Numbered from the stretch's first letter, positions 17,273 through 26,672 are shown. The stretch: 64,000 nucleotides of DNA from Flavobacterium aerium (GCF_030766725.1 NZ_JARQWR010000008.1:1-64000); one strand, 5' to 3'. Translations and numbers: made by a program. The notes: a model not told the origin generated them from the sequence alone.

Positions 17273-18073
17273 ATGAAAAGAATAACGTTAATTTTTGCTT
17301 TAACTTTTGGACTTATGGCATCTGGACAAACTCAGAAAACAAAAATTTTATTAATTGGAACTATCCATTTTGAAAACCCACATACAGATACATTTGAATT
17401 AAAAGTGGACGATTTTTTGAGTGCAAAGCGACAAAGTGAATTAGAAGACTTAACGAATGTTCTATCGAAAACAAAGGCGACTAAAGTAATGATTGAAAGA
17501 CCAATTGAAAATCAACGTTCTAACGATAGCTTGTACAATTTATACTTGGCAGATTCTAATAAAATTACAGTTTCAGAAAGAGAACAAATTGGTTTTAGGT
17601 TAGCTAAAAAATTAAAATTAAATCAAGTAAACTGTATAGATAAATTTTATGGAATGACACATTATAGTTTAATGGCTGAGACCGCAAAAGAAAATGATCA
17701 ACTTTATTTACTAAACGATTTAGGAGTCCATGCAAAAGCAATGATAAGTGATTTTGATAATAAATTGAAAAAAAATACAATAACAGAAGTTTTAAAATAC
17801 ATAAATAGACCTGAACAATTAAAAAGAAATTTATCAATTTACCTGAGTTTTATGGCAAAGGTTGGAGCAGGTAAAAATTTTGCAGGAGCAGAAGCTGTAT
17901 CAGATTGGTATCTAAGAAATCTTGCTATTTATTCAAATATTATGAATCAAATTGAACCTTCGGACAAATATGTTGTTCTAATTTTTGGCCAAGGACACAT
18001 TCCAATATTAAAGCATTTTTTAGAAAACAATGATAGCTTTGATGTTGTGGAACTTAAAAATGTATTAAAATAA
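17273..18073 (+). CDS. DUF5694-like secreted protein
   Basis: 266 residues starting at ATG 17273 (RITLIFALTFGL), with a signal peptide ending at about residue 18 (LMASGQ). A longer frame from a TTG at 17105 runs through the intergenic repeat and is not credible. The body begins KILLIGTIHFENPHTD, then KATKVMIERPIE, and ends YVVLIFGQGHIPILKHF. This matches my memory of DUF5694, which resembles the TraB/EreA fold with GxxH and ERP-type motifs. The biochemical role is not established. Confidence 0.7.
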   Translation: MKRITLIFALTFGLMASGQTQKTKILLIGTIHFENPHTDTFELKVDDFLSAKRQSELEDLTNVLSKTKATKVMIERPIENQRSNDSLYNLYLADSNKITVSEREQIGFRLAKKLKLNQVNCIDKFYGMTHYSLMAETAKENDQLYLLNDLGVHAKAMISDFDNKLKKNTITEVLKYINRPEQLKRNLSIYLSFMAKVGAGKNFAGAEAVSDWYLRNLAIYSNIMNQIEPSDKYVVLIFGQGHIPILKHFLENNDSFDVVELKNVLK

Positions 18074-18095
18074 TAGCGGTCAACTGTTGGAGCTA

Positions 18096-18190
18096 TTGCA
18101 CAACTTCTAAAAAGAAATAAAGACTCAAAATCTATATAAAAGTAACCTCATTTTAAGCATTTAGAGCGAGGGTTACTTTTGCTTCAAAAT
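18096..18190. repeat. Intergenic repeat type B, copy 1
   Basis: It starts TTGCACAACTTCTAAAAAG, contains a hairpin (GTAACCTC...GAGGGTTAC, 18141-18176) and ends GCTTCAAAAT. Copy 2 is at 18999-19132, so the two copies flank the DUF6090-like gene at 18263. Confidence 0.8.
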
Positions 18191-18262
18191 TAGCGTCACG
18201 TTATACGTGATTTTTAAGCAACAGAAATAACTAATAAACATTTAAAATTACACAAGTAAATT

Positions 18263-18970
18263 ATGCAAGAAGAAGTAAAAAAACATACTCAAAAAATTTA
18301 CAAAGCTATGAAAGAACCAAAGCACACTTTTGCTGAAAAAATAAAAGAAGTGTCAATAGAAATATTCATAATCGTTTTTGCAGTAACACTCTCAATATGG
18401 TTACATAGTTGGAGTGAACATAGACATCAACAAAAAGAAGTTTCTGTTTTTCTAGGTAATTTAAAAAATGATTTGCAAAATGATATAAAAATTTTGGATG
18501 AGGAAAAAAAAGCATATGAAGATACAAATCGTGATTATGAAAAAATTTTAGGACTTACAACTCTTCAACTTGATAGTATACAAAAGTCTAATAAGGAAGT
18601 TTATTTTCCGATCTATTCACATGGACCAAAAATAAATATTGGTAATTATGAAGGCTTTAAATCTAGTGGTAAAATTGGCTACATTGAAAACGAAAAATTA
18701 AAACAGAAAATCTTAAATTATTACCAAATATTTGTTCCGTCAATTAACGAAGTAGACAGGGTTTACAATGATTATCTATTTAAGTGTTTTGACAAAATGA
18801 TAGAAAATGCAGATAAATCAGAACAAAAACTATATTCAGATCCAAAATTTAAAAAGGCAATAAAATTTCTTATCAAAATTGGTAAAAATAATATAAGGGT
18901 TTATGGCCAAAATGTAAAACCACTGGCAAGTGAGCTTATCAAAGAAATTGAAAAAGAAGAGCATAAATAA
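18263..18970 (+). CDS. DUF6090-like membrane protein
   Basis: 235 residues with one transmembrane helix (about 29-46, IFIIVFAVTLSIWLHSW) followed by SEHRHQQKEVSVFLGNLKNDL. This helix and the following charged segment resemble the DUF6090 family common in Bacteroidota. The remaining 180 residues are predicted mostly helical and would lie outside the cytoplasm. Very AT-rich, single gene, bracketed by two copies of the type B repeat. Function unknown. Confidence 0.65.
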   Translation: MQEEVKKHTQKIYKAMKEPKHTFAEKIKEVSIEIFIIVFAVTLSIWLHSWSEHRHQQKEVSVFLGNLKNDLQNDIKILDEEKKAYEDTNRDYEKILGLTTLQLDSIQKSNKEVYFPIYSHGPKINIGNYEGFKSSGKIGYIENEKLKQKILNYYQIFVPSINEVDRVYNDYLFKCFDKMIENADKSEQKLYSDPKFKKAIKFLIKIGKNNIRVYGQNVKPLASELIKEIEKEEHK

Positions 18971-18998
18971 AAAAGCGAACGCACAGCAACCGCAGTTG

Positions 18999-19132
18999 TT
19001 GCACAACTTCTAAAAAGAAATAAAGTTCCAGAGATCTATATAAAAGTAACCTCGTTTTAAGCATTTAAAGCGAGGTTTATTTTTGCTTCAAAATGGAATT
19101 ACTAAAAATTACGCACCGTAAATGGGCTCTTT
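18999..19132. repeat. Intergenic repeat type B, copy 2 (longer)
   Basis: Aligns with 18096-18190 from TTGCACAAC to GCTTCAAAAT, with hairpin ACCTCG...CGAGGT. It continues through GGAATTACTAAAAATTACGC and CCGTAAATGGGCTC, a part shared with 25361-25410. Confidence 0.8.
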
Positions 19133-19228
19133 ATCCCTTTTTAATTATCATTTAAATGGACTTTAAAACGAAACAAATCCGTTTGTCTATTCTTTTCACT
19201 CCTTTGTTTTAAAGGAACAGCACAAACG

Positions 19229-19462
19229 CTAACGAATGTCAAAACGTTGTTTTTTTGCCAATGTAATAGTCAGTTTACAGTTTTCTACATAAACAACATC
19301 GATCAAGTGACCGGGTTTAAAACCACTTTCTTCAAGCCATTTGCCACTCAGGACAACAATGGGAAGCCTAATGGCTCCACCATCTTTTTGGCCACCATAT
19401 TTATTACATATTGTTAGCTTTCTGGTTTTTAATGATTTTTTATCCTTATTTTTCATGTTCAT
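19229..19462 (-). CDS. SymE-family toxin-like protein
   Basis: 77 residues. The core RKLTICNKYGG...RLPIVVLSGKWLEESGFKPG...VENCKLTITL matches the SymE family, an AbrB-like fold. In E. coli SymE is an SOS-induced, RNA-degrading or nucleoid-affecting toxin controlled by antisense RNA SymR. Start ATG at 19460-19462; an in-frame ATG follows at 19456. It diverges from an XRE regulator (19604), with 141 bp between, as a two-gene module would. I see no clear antisense RNA gene. Confidence 0.8.
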   Translation of the reverse strand: MNMKNKDKKSLKTRKLTICNKYGGQKDGGAIRLPIVVLSGKWLEESGFKPGHLIDVVYVENCKLTITLAKKQRFDIR

Positions 19463-19603
19463 AATTTTTTAGATTCAATTACAAAACAAGACATTTACAA
19501 GCGTGTATAAAACATACGAAATTTGTATTTTACAGCGCAAAATATCGTTTTTTACAACTATTTTGCTACCTTTAACTTTATAGATTATATTAATTTTGAA
19601 ACC

Positions 19604-20029
19604 ATGACACACACAAGTAGCAACCACAAAATACACCAAGGTCGAAATATAAAACGTTTCCGGGAAATGCTAGGCATAAAGCAAGATGCACTTGCGTATG
19701 AACTTGGCGAAGATTGGAACCAACAAAAAATATCTCTCCTCGAACAAAAGGAAGCTATAGAAACCAGCATATTAAACCAAGTAGCACAAATACTGAAAAT
19801 ACCTGTAGAAGCGATAGAAAACTTTGATGAAGAACAAGCTGTGAATATTATTTCAAATACTTTTAACGACGGCTCTTTTTTAAATACAGGTCATACTCCA
19901 GTTTTCAATGTAAACCCAATCGACAAAATCATCGAACTTCACGAAGAGAAAATCGTCCTTTACGAGCGCATGCTTAAAGAAAAAGACGGAATGATGTTAA
20001 GATTAGAGAAGTTGATTCAAAACAAATAA
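19604..20029 (+). CDS. XRE-family transcriptional regulator beside SymE-like gene
   Basis: 141 residues starting at ATG 19604 (THTSSNHKIHQGRNI). A frame 27 codons longer is open but lacks an ATG context and would cross the promoter. The HTH_3 domain spans about 10-70 (GRNIKRFREMLGIKQDALAYEL, with QQKISLLEQKE as recognition helix). The C-terminal third is a charged helix (IIELHEEKIVLYERMLKEKD) likely to form a coiled coil. It diverges from the SymE-like gene and may repress it. A terminator follows at 20051. Confidence 0.85.
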   Translation: MTHTSSNHKIHQGRNIKRFREMLGIKQDALAYELGEDWNQQKISLLEQKEAIETSILNQVAQILKIPVEAIENFDEEQAVNIISNTFNDGSFLNTGHTPVFNVNPIDKIIELHEEKIVLYERMLKEKDGMMLRLEKLIQNK

Positions 20030-20050
20030 ACAGCATTACAATAGTATAGA

Positions 20051-20078
20051 AAAGCTTAACCTTTGGTTAGGCTTTTTT
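20051..20078 (+). terminator. Rho-independent terminator of the XRE gene
   Basis: AAAGCTTAACC (20051-20061) pairs with GGTTAGGCTTT (20065-20075), one G-T pair, and runs into T. The remaining gap to 20298 is AT-rich with no other feature seen. Confidence 0.75.
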
Positions 20079-20297
20079 TGTGGATTAAAAAGTAATCGCA
20101 ATTGTTGTGGAGTTAAACTCAGCTAGCAATTAGTTGTATTTGTGTTAATAAAATTTAGCTATTCGCTTATAATTTTTATTAATTTATGGAATACCGTAAT
20201 TGTATTAACAAAACATTCAATATGTTTGTAAGTCTTATTTACGAAATGGGTCTATTGCGTTTTTTATTCAGTAGGCGCATGGAAAGTTTCGTGAAAA

Positions 20298-21173
20298 ATG
20301 GAGTTGTGTATAATGCTAAAAAAAACTAACTTAGAATCTATGGGATTTGAATTATGGTATTCTGAAACTACGAAAATTTCAAGAAAAGGAACAACATTTA
20401 GTGAACTTCAAAATATTTTTATCAACAATATAACAACAAAGTTTATTTACGAACCTTTAGCTTGTTGCAAAGTTTCTGACAATGTCATCGAAGTTAAACG
20501 AACTTTGGATTTAAGAGACTTTGATACCCTCGGAGTAGTTGATGATTCTGAAAAAAAAATTGGGTATATAATTCATCAAGAGCTCCAAAATGGTAAAATT
20601 TTGCAATATGTAAGACCCTTTGAGACTGATATACTTATTTCAGATTCTACTCCAATTTGCGACTTGCTTGATATATTATCTGAAAAAGAATATGTTTATG
20701 TTTTAGATAAAAACTCAATCGAAGGTATTGTAACTCGAGCTGACATCAATAAACCAATTGTTAGAATTTATCTTTTTGGTATTATCTCGTTATTCGAGCT
20801 GCACTTAAATTATTGGATTAACAAAAACTATATTGAAAGTGAATGGGAGGCAATATTACCAAAAAAAAGAATAACTACAGCTCACGAAATTTACACGCAA
20901 AGAAAAGGAAACAATTCACAACTTACAATTTTGGAATGTATTCAAATCTGTGACAAAAAGTTTATATTAATGAAATGTATTACTTTTCTTAAAATCTTTC
21001 AATATTCAAAAAATAAGTTTAAAGACTTATTAGAAAATAGTGAAAATATAAGAAATGAATTAGCACATAGCCAGAGTTCAATTATTGCAAATTTAGATTG
21101 GAAGAAATTTGTTTTAACAATATCAGCAATAAAAGAATTTCTTGAGCAATCCGAAAAAAAAATAAAAACTTAA
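20298..21173 (+). CDS. CBS-domain protein with C-terminal HEPN-like region
   Basis: 291 residues (an alternative start at 20313 would drop five). The N-terminal 150 residues resemble a CBS pair (DFDTLGVVDDSEKKIGYII, then YVYVLDKNSIEGIVTRADI), a nucleotide-sensing module. The C-terminal half is helical and carries IRNELAHSQ (R252 to H257), which fits the Rx4-6H motif of HEPN ribonucleases. A CBS-HEPN layout would be a ligand-gated RNase, as in many toxins and abortive-infection proteins, but this is inference. Strongly AT-rich. The next gene is the large NTPase at 21340, separated by 166 bp containing a repeat. Confidence 0.6.
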   Translation: MELCIMLKKTNLESMGFELWYSETTKISRKGTTFSELQNIFINNITTKFIYEPLACCKVSDNVIEVKRTLDLRDFDTLGVVDDSEKKIGYIIHQELQNGKILQYVRPFETDILISDSTPICDLLDILSEKEYVYVLDKNSIEGIVTRADINKPIVRIYLFGIISLFELHLNYWINKNYIESEWEAILPKKRITTAHEIYTQRKGNNSQLTILECIQICDKKFILMKCITFLKIFQYSKNKFKDLLENSENIRNELAHSQSSIIANLDWKKFVLTISAIKEFLEQSEKKIKT

Positions 21174-21339
21174 AAGCACTACACACAACAGCTGTTACAC
21201 TCAATTTGGGTATTTGGCTGAATTTAAAGGTGATTTTGCACTTGGAAATCATACATAATAGAAAATTGCTTCTTTAATTCCTAATCTCAATAAACATCGA
21301 AACGTTGTTCTTTTGCTAATCTACAACCAAAAATAAATT
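21174..21339. repeat. Intergenic repeat between CBS-HEPN and NTPase genes
   Basis: Begins CTACACACAACAGCTGTTAC. Segment 21213-21249 (TTTGGCTGAATTTAAAGG, then CACTTGG) resembles 17112-17149, about 80% alike over 38 nt. It ends AACGTTGTTCTTTTGCTAAT. The layout resembles the element at 16848-17225. Confidence 0.5.
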
Positions 21340-24300
21340 ATGAAAGAAAAACTACTAAATCGTTTAAAAAAATCAATAACTTGGTTAGAGTCAATACATT
21401 ATAAATATTCACAAAAAAACATAGATGAATTAGGATATTCTTCACTATCACCAATTGATAATGGTGATGAAAATGGACATTATTCGAAAGCAATTATATG
21501 GGCTTTAAAAAACCGAAAAAAAGAAGATATTAAAAATATTGCGTTAACTGGTCCTTATGGTTCAGGAAAGAGTAGTATTTTAAAAACGTTTCAAAAAAAC
21601 TATAAAGAAAATGACTTAAAATTTTTGAATATTTCTTTAGCAACATTCAAGGAAGAAAAACCTGAATTTGATCCAAACGGTAAAGAAATTAAAGTAGATA
21701 AAAAAGATTTATTAAGACTTATTGAGATAAGTATTTTAGAACAAATTTTTTATCATGAAGAAGATAGTAAAATACCAGATTCAAGATTTAAAAAAATTAA
21801 AAGTTACAGTAGAAAAAAAATAATTATTTATTCATTAGGCTATCTTCTATTTACATTAGCATTATACAATTATTTCAATAATTATTTCATTCAAAGTGTT
21901 TTTAAGAATAATGCAATTAATAGTGAAATTTGTGATTTTATTCATTACAGTAGTATACTAATTATAGTAATTGGAATATTTTTCATTATTATGAAATCTG
22001 TACGAATTATTAGTTCAATCACAGTTAATAAGCTTATTGTCCAAAATGCTGAAATTGGTATGGGAGATAGCACAAGTAAATCAATCCTTAATCATCATGT
22101 TGATGAGATTCTTTATTTTTTTTCTATCAGACCATATAATGTAGTTATAATTGAGGATTTAGATAGATTTCAAGAAACTGAAATTTTCACAAAATTGAGA
22201 GAACTTAATTTACTTCTTAATCATTCGGAAAAAACAAAAAGAAAAGAGATTGTCTTCTTATATGCAGTAAGAGACGATATGTTTACTGACAAAGAGCGCA
22301 CAAAATTTTTTGATTTTATAATTCCAGTAATTCCAGTAATAAATTCTTCTAATTCAAGTGAAATTTTATTAAAAAAGAAAAGCCAATTTAAATATGCTTT
22401 AAGCGATAACTTAATTGAAGATATTTCATTTTTTATTGATGATATGAGACTATTACATAACATTTCTAATGAATTTTATTTATATAAAGAAAAACTTAAC
22501 GGAAATTTAAATCAAGATAAACTATTCGGAATAATAACTTATAAGAACATTTATCCAAATGACTTTATGAAATTAAGTTATAATGAAGGTAGTTTGTACA
22601 AAATTTTTAATTCAAAGTTGGTTTATATAAAAAAATTAATCACTGAGATTGAAAAAGAAATTGAAGACATTAAACCTCAAATAATAAAATATGAAGATTT
22701 ATTCATTAAAAACATTCGTGATTTAAGACTATTTTATGTAGTTAGAATTGTTGAAAAGTTACCCGGTTTTAAATCTTTTATTGTAAATAATCAAATATTG
22801 ACCTTAGACGAAATTACTAAAGACGAGAACTTTGAATATTTGAAGACTTCTAATTATAGTTATAATCAAATTGTATATAACATAAACTATCGTAATGATA
22901 ACATCAGAACACAAGTAGGTAATGTTAAAATCTCTGAAATAGAAAATCTAGTTGATTCAACTAAATCCTATGTTAATAGAGAAAATGAAGTAAATGATAT
23001 TAAAGAAGGGAAAATCAACTCTTTAAAAGACAAAATTCAAGAATTAGAAAAAAAGAAATTAGAAATTAGAAATTCTAAGATTTGTGATCTATTAAAATCT
23101 AATAAATCATCTGACATAGAAATTGATGAAAATCTTAATAAAAACCTAATATTAATCCTTCTAAGAAATGGTTATATATCTGAGGATTATATAGATTATA
23201 TTTCACTATTCCATGAAGAAAGCATAACACGATCCGATTATCAGTTCCATATAAGTGTTAAAAATGCTACAAAACTGCCTTTTGATTATAAACTTACTAA
23301 AATTAAAAAATTAATTCCAAAAATTAATCTAATTGATTTTGAAACTGAATTTATTCTAAATTTTTCTTTGATAGATCATTTATTGAAAAATCCAGTGCTT
23401 TACAAAAATCAAATTAATGCTATTTTTTCTAAATTAAAAGATGAGTCAGAAATATCAATAGAATTTATTAATGGTTATTATGATGTGTCAGAAAATTTAA
23501 TTCAATTTATAAAAATACTTTCTGATAAGTGGAGCAATATTTGGAATTTTATTAGTAATAATGAAATTATTTCAGACTCAAATAAAGATAAATTCTTTAA
23601 AAGTATTATCGAATATTCAGATATCAAATCAATTATTACCATTTCAAATAAATCCAATCTAAAAAATAAAATCCTTTCAAATCCTGAATTCTTATCAATT
23701 ACAGAAGATCATACAAAGCTTAAAAATATTATCAAAGAATTAAACCTTAAGTTCAATCATATTGATTTTGATAATTCATCAGTTGAAATGTTAGATTATA
23801 TTTATCAAAATAATTATTATCAAATCAATACAGAAATGATAAAGTCAATTATTAAAAAATATGGAGAGTTTAACCAAGTAAGTTTTGATAATTCTAATTA
23901 TGCAATGATTAAAAACTCAAAAGCAATTCAATTAATAGACTATATAGATAATAATATTAATGATTATATCAACGAGTCTTATACACAAATTTCAACAAAC
24001 ATTAATGAAGAAGAAATTCACTTAATTAATCTACTTAATAATGAAAAATTATTATTCGAAAACAAGGTATCAGTAATTGAACAGGTAGAAACTAAAATAT
24101 CAAAACTGTCATCTATTGACGATAGTAATTTGTATGCAATTTTACTTGAGAAGAATAAATTAATAGCGACTTGGGAAAACTTATTATATAATTATAATAG
24201 CCAAGAAATAGTATTGAATGAAGATGAAGAAGAAACTGAAAAGGAAATTTCAGAATCAAGTATAGATTTTATAAACATCATAGAAAATGCTGAGGAATTA

Positions 24301-25044
24301 TCAAAAACAAAATTACCAACAGAAATAAATATATACGGTAAATTTTGGAAAAAATTAATTCAAACTAATGAAGTAGACAACCAATCTTATGACTTTATCA
24401 CCAAATCTAACCCTTGGTGGCATAGTGATTTAAATTTTTCTGAATTATCTAAAAATAAAATAAAGTCATTGATAAACAATAATTGTATTAATCCTGTTGC
24501 TTCAAGTTATATTACATTAAAAGAAAATTTCAATGGATTTAATATTAAATTATTTGAAAAAAATAAAACAAAATATTTTGAAATAATTGACGAAATTACA
24601 TTTGATAGCAATGATTTAGAATTAATCTTAAAATCTCAAACTTTTAGCAATACAGAAAAATTAACAATTCTAAATTTATGCAGTGATGTAATTATAATTA
24701 CAGATAATAATTTAATGCTATTGAGTTCAATAATACTAAATGATAATTCTTTTATTATACAAGACAATATTTTAAATTCTATTCTAACAAATAACTCAGT
24801 ATCGACAATAAATAGACTAAAACTTTTCATTAAGAACGCTGATAAATATGATTTTACATTTATTGGATCATTTTTATCAAGTTTAGGTGGAAATTATTCT
24901 TGGATTAATGATAAAAGTTCAAAAGCTAAACTTCCTAAAAATCAAGAAAACAACCAACTTCTAAATATATTAGCCGAAAAAAAATATATTTCTTCATTCA
25001 CAGAGATTAATTCAGATTACAGAGTAAATCATAAGAAGAAATAA
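21340..25044 (+). CDS. YobI/KAP-like membrane P-loop NTPase
   Basis: 1234 residues, among the largest genes here and very AT-rich. Walker A GPYGSGKSS is at 71-79. Two hydrophobic helices are inserted after it (about 161-181 and 203-222), as in KAP-type NTPases. Walker B with the conserved acidic run follows (VVIIEDLDRF, E272), then FLYAVRDDMF like a sensor region. The rest (about 350-1234) is mostly helical with coiled-coil stretches and no domain I recognise. The N-terminus (SPIDNGDENGHYSKAIIWAL) resembles YobI-type NTPases. Large NTPases with long variable C-termini in islands are often defence effectors; that role is inference. The CBS-HEPN gene upstream is a possible partner. Confidence 0.7.
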   Translation: MKEKLLNRLKKSITWLESIHYKYSQKNIDELGYSSLSPIDNGDENGHYSKAIIWALKNRKKEDIKNIALTGPYGSGKSSILKTFQKNYKENDLKFLNISLATFKEEKPEFDPNGKEIKVDKKDLLRLIEISILEQIFYHEEDSKIPDSRFKKIKSYSRKKIIIYSLGYLLFTLALYNYFNNYFIQSVFKNNAINSEICDFIHYSSILIIVIGIFFIIMKSVRIISSITVNKLIVQNAEIGMGDSTSKSILNHHVDEILYFFSIRPYNVVIIEDLDRFQETEIFTKLRELNLLLNHSEKTKRKEIVFLYAVRDDMFTDKERTKFFDFIIPVIPVINSSNSSEILLKKKSQFKYALSDNLIEDISFFIDDMRLLHNISNEFYLYKEKLNGNLNQDKLFGIITYKNIYPNDFMKLSYNEGSLYKIFNSKLVYIKKLITEIEKEIEDIKPQIIKYEDLFIKNIRDLRLFYVVRIVEKLPGFKSFIVNNQILTLDEITKDENFEYLKTSNYSYNQIVYNINYRNDNIRTQVGNVKISEIENLVDSTKSYVNRENEVNDIKEGKINSLKDKIQELEKKKLEIRNSKICDLLKSNKSSDIEIDENLNKNLILILLRNGYISEDYIDYISLFHEESITRSDYQFHISVKNATKLPFDYKLTKIKKLIPKINLIDFETEFILNFSLIDHLLKNPVLYKNQINAIFSKLKDESEISIEFINGYYDVSENLIQFIKILSDKWSNIWNFISNNEIISDSNKDKFFKSIIEYSDIKSIITISNKSNLKNKILSNPEFLSITEDHTKLKNIIKELNLKFNHIDFDNSSVEMLDYIYQNNYYQINTEMIKSIIKKYGEFNQVSFDNSNYAMIKNSKAIQLIDYIDNNINDYINESYTQISTNINEEEIHLINLLNNEKLLFENKVSVIEQVETKISKLSSIDDSNLYAILLEKNKLIATWENLLYNYNSQEIVLNEDEEETEKEISESSIDFINIIENAEELSKTKLPTEINIYGKFWKKLIQTNEVDNQSYDFITKSNPWWHSDLNFSELSKNKIKSLINNNCINPVASSYITLKENFNGFNIKLFEKNKTKYFEIIDEITFDSNDLELILKSQTFSNTEKLTILNLCSDVIIITDNNLMLLSSIILNDNSFIIQDNILNSILTNNSVSTINRLKLFIKNADKYDFTFIGSFLSSLGGNYSWINDKSSKAKLPKNQENNQLLNILAEKKYISSFTEINSDYRVNHKKK

Positions 25045-25206
25045 AAAAACAGTTACTAACTAGCCGTTTGGCGAGATTGTTAATTATGTTGTGAATTCAC
25101 ATTTACATTTGGCAAGAAATTTATCTTAACAGAAAATACTCAATTTTAAACGCCTCAACCTTTCCATGTAACAAAACGTTATCTACAAAAAGAACTAAAA
25201 AACAAT

Positions 25207-25326
25207 ATGCCAGCAATTTCAATAGAAGTTAGAAAAGACCATAACCGAGAAGAAGTTGCAAAAATTATTGATGCAGTTCATTCTGCAATGGTAACTGCTT
25301 TTCAAATCCCGGCAGATGTAGTATGA
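25207..25326 (+). pseudogene. Truncated tautomerase-family gene
   Basis: ATG at 25207 encodes 39 residues beginning MPAISIEVRKDHNREEV, with Pro after the start Met as in tautomerases, and AVHSAMVTAFQIPADV, the first helix. It stops at TGA 25324-25326, where a full protein would need about 90 more residues. The following DNA is repeat (25361-25410) and then a GIY-YIG start remnant, so the end was probably replaced. Confidence 0.65.
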
Positions 25327-25487
25327 ATAAACTCCTTACCTGTTCGGTACAACAAATGTTACTTCAAAATGGGCATCACTAAAAATTACGTATCGTAAAC
25401 GGGTTCTTTTTAAGCCGTAAGATATGTACCTATGGAATATTGCAGGTATATAGCTGTTGAAAATCTTTCCAGACAGCCTTCAAGACA
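25327..25487. repeat. Repeat junction: type B tail and GIY-YIG start remnant
   Basis: 25361-25410 (ACTTCAAAATGGGCATCAC onward) aligns with the tail of the type B repeat at 19085-19132. At 25424-25452, ATGTACCTATGGAATATT and GGTATATA repeat the start of the GIY-YIG frames at 10491 and 11602, with two or three changes. No open frame follows. Confidence 0.75.
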
Positions 25488-26672
25488 TCATATTTGCTTT
25501 TTATTTTTAGAATTCCAAATGATATATAATAAAAACAAAATGAGCCAGATACTAATTACAACTGTAATGAAAATAACCTGAATTGATGGATGCAGATAAT
25601 TCGGTTTGTAAAACAATTTATCAAGTGTTTGTAATTTGTTTGTTAGCGCATCTCTATCAAAGGTATTTCGAATTGCATTTAGAGGTTCTTGATTGTTGTC
25701 TCTGTAATGAAAAGCATCTTTAGTCAAATTCTTTGCTACAATCTGCGTTTCAATATCGTATTTTTTAAGTAAAATAACCAGCTTATCGAAAGAATGAAGT
25801 AAAGAGTCCTGTTTGTATTTGTAAAGTAATTTATATCGTGTTACAGCATTCTGATATTTTTGCTTCGCCAAAGGAACTTTATGAATGGGTATAAATACAT
25901 GCTGGTTCTCAAGAAATATACAAATATCCTGATCATATTGCGGGCTTACTTCTCGGCCCCTATATATAATTTCCGTACTGTCTTTTATTGTTTTTTTAGA
26001 AATAATTCTTTCGGTTAATGCTGTTTTGTCAAATCCTAAAGCATCAAAAATAGCGTCTTTCTTGCTATTTAATTTTTCGTAATTAACCGTTAGCACCTTT
26101 AATGTATCAATGCTATAATAATTAGATTTTATCGCAGAATATTCTTTATTTTGAGGATCTTGATAGATCGTATCTTTTAGTGCTATTACTGGATAAGGTT
26201 TTGGATATAAAATGTTTTCTATATTAAATAATTTCTCAGAACTGTAAGAAGTATATTTATATAAAAAGGGATTCAAAACATTGAGTAAAAGCTTGTCTTC
26301 ATTATAATTTTTTTCAGATAATTCTTTTTTTAATTTGGTATTTAACCCGAAGCTATAGCTTATGAAAAAAGTAAAAGTGAGAAATGAAATCAGTAATAAA
26401 ACGGTACCGATTTTTAAAACGTTTACTAGATTATACTTTTGCTTGGAATGATTTCGAAGTAAAAAAAACAGAAATAAAAGTAAAAATAAACCGCTTACAA
26501 AGAAGTGAGAAATTGATACATCATCATAAAACTTGAATCTATAATATTCAGTATAAATATTTATTTTCTTTAGTCCCTCAAACTTCAAATAACCATAAAT
26601 GAAATAGGCTAAGTGTATTACTGCTAATGTAATTATAGATTTGGTTAGGAATTGCTTCAGTTTCTTGTCCAT
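25488..26672 (-). CDS. Unidentified membrane protein
   Basis: 394 residues from the ATG at 26670-26672 (DKKLKQFLTKSIITLAVIHLAYFIYGYL). A frame 38 codons longer lacks typical start features. Three hydrophobic helices occupy the N-terminal 120 residues, then about 230 soluble residues, and one C-terminal helix (IFITVVISIWLILFLLYII) with a basic tail. I recognise no family. It converges on the repeat junction and diverges from the AraC regulator at 26979. Confidence 0.6.
   Translation of the reverse strand: MDKKLKQFLTKSIITLAVIHLAYFIYGYLKFEGLKKINIYTEYYRFKFYDDVSISHFFVSGLFLLLFLFFLLRNHSKQKYNLVNVLKIGTVLLLISFLTFTFFISYSFGLNTKLKKELSEKNYNEDKLLLNVLNPFLYKYTSYSSEKLFNIENILYPKPYPVIALKDTIYQDPQNKEYSAIKSNYYSIDTLKVLTVNYEKLNSKKDAIFDALGFDKTALTERIISKKTIKDSTEIIYRGREVSPQYDQDICIFLENQHVFIPIHKVPLAKQKYQNAVTRYKLLYKYKQDSLLHSFDKLVILLKKYDIETQIVAKNLTKDAFHYRDNNQEPLNAIRNTFDRDALTNKLQTLDKLFYKPNYLHPSIQVIFITVVISIWLILFLLYIIWNSKNKKQI

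Noticed and set aside
16826..21339. Integron with attC sites
   Set aside because: Elements look cassette-like, but no integrase and no clear RYYYAAC/GTTRRRY site pairs were found. Kept only as a weaker cassette-border idea.
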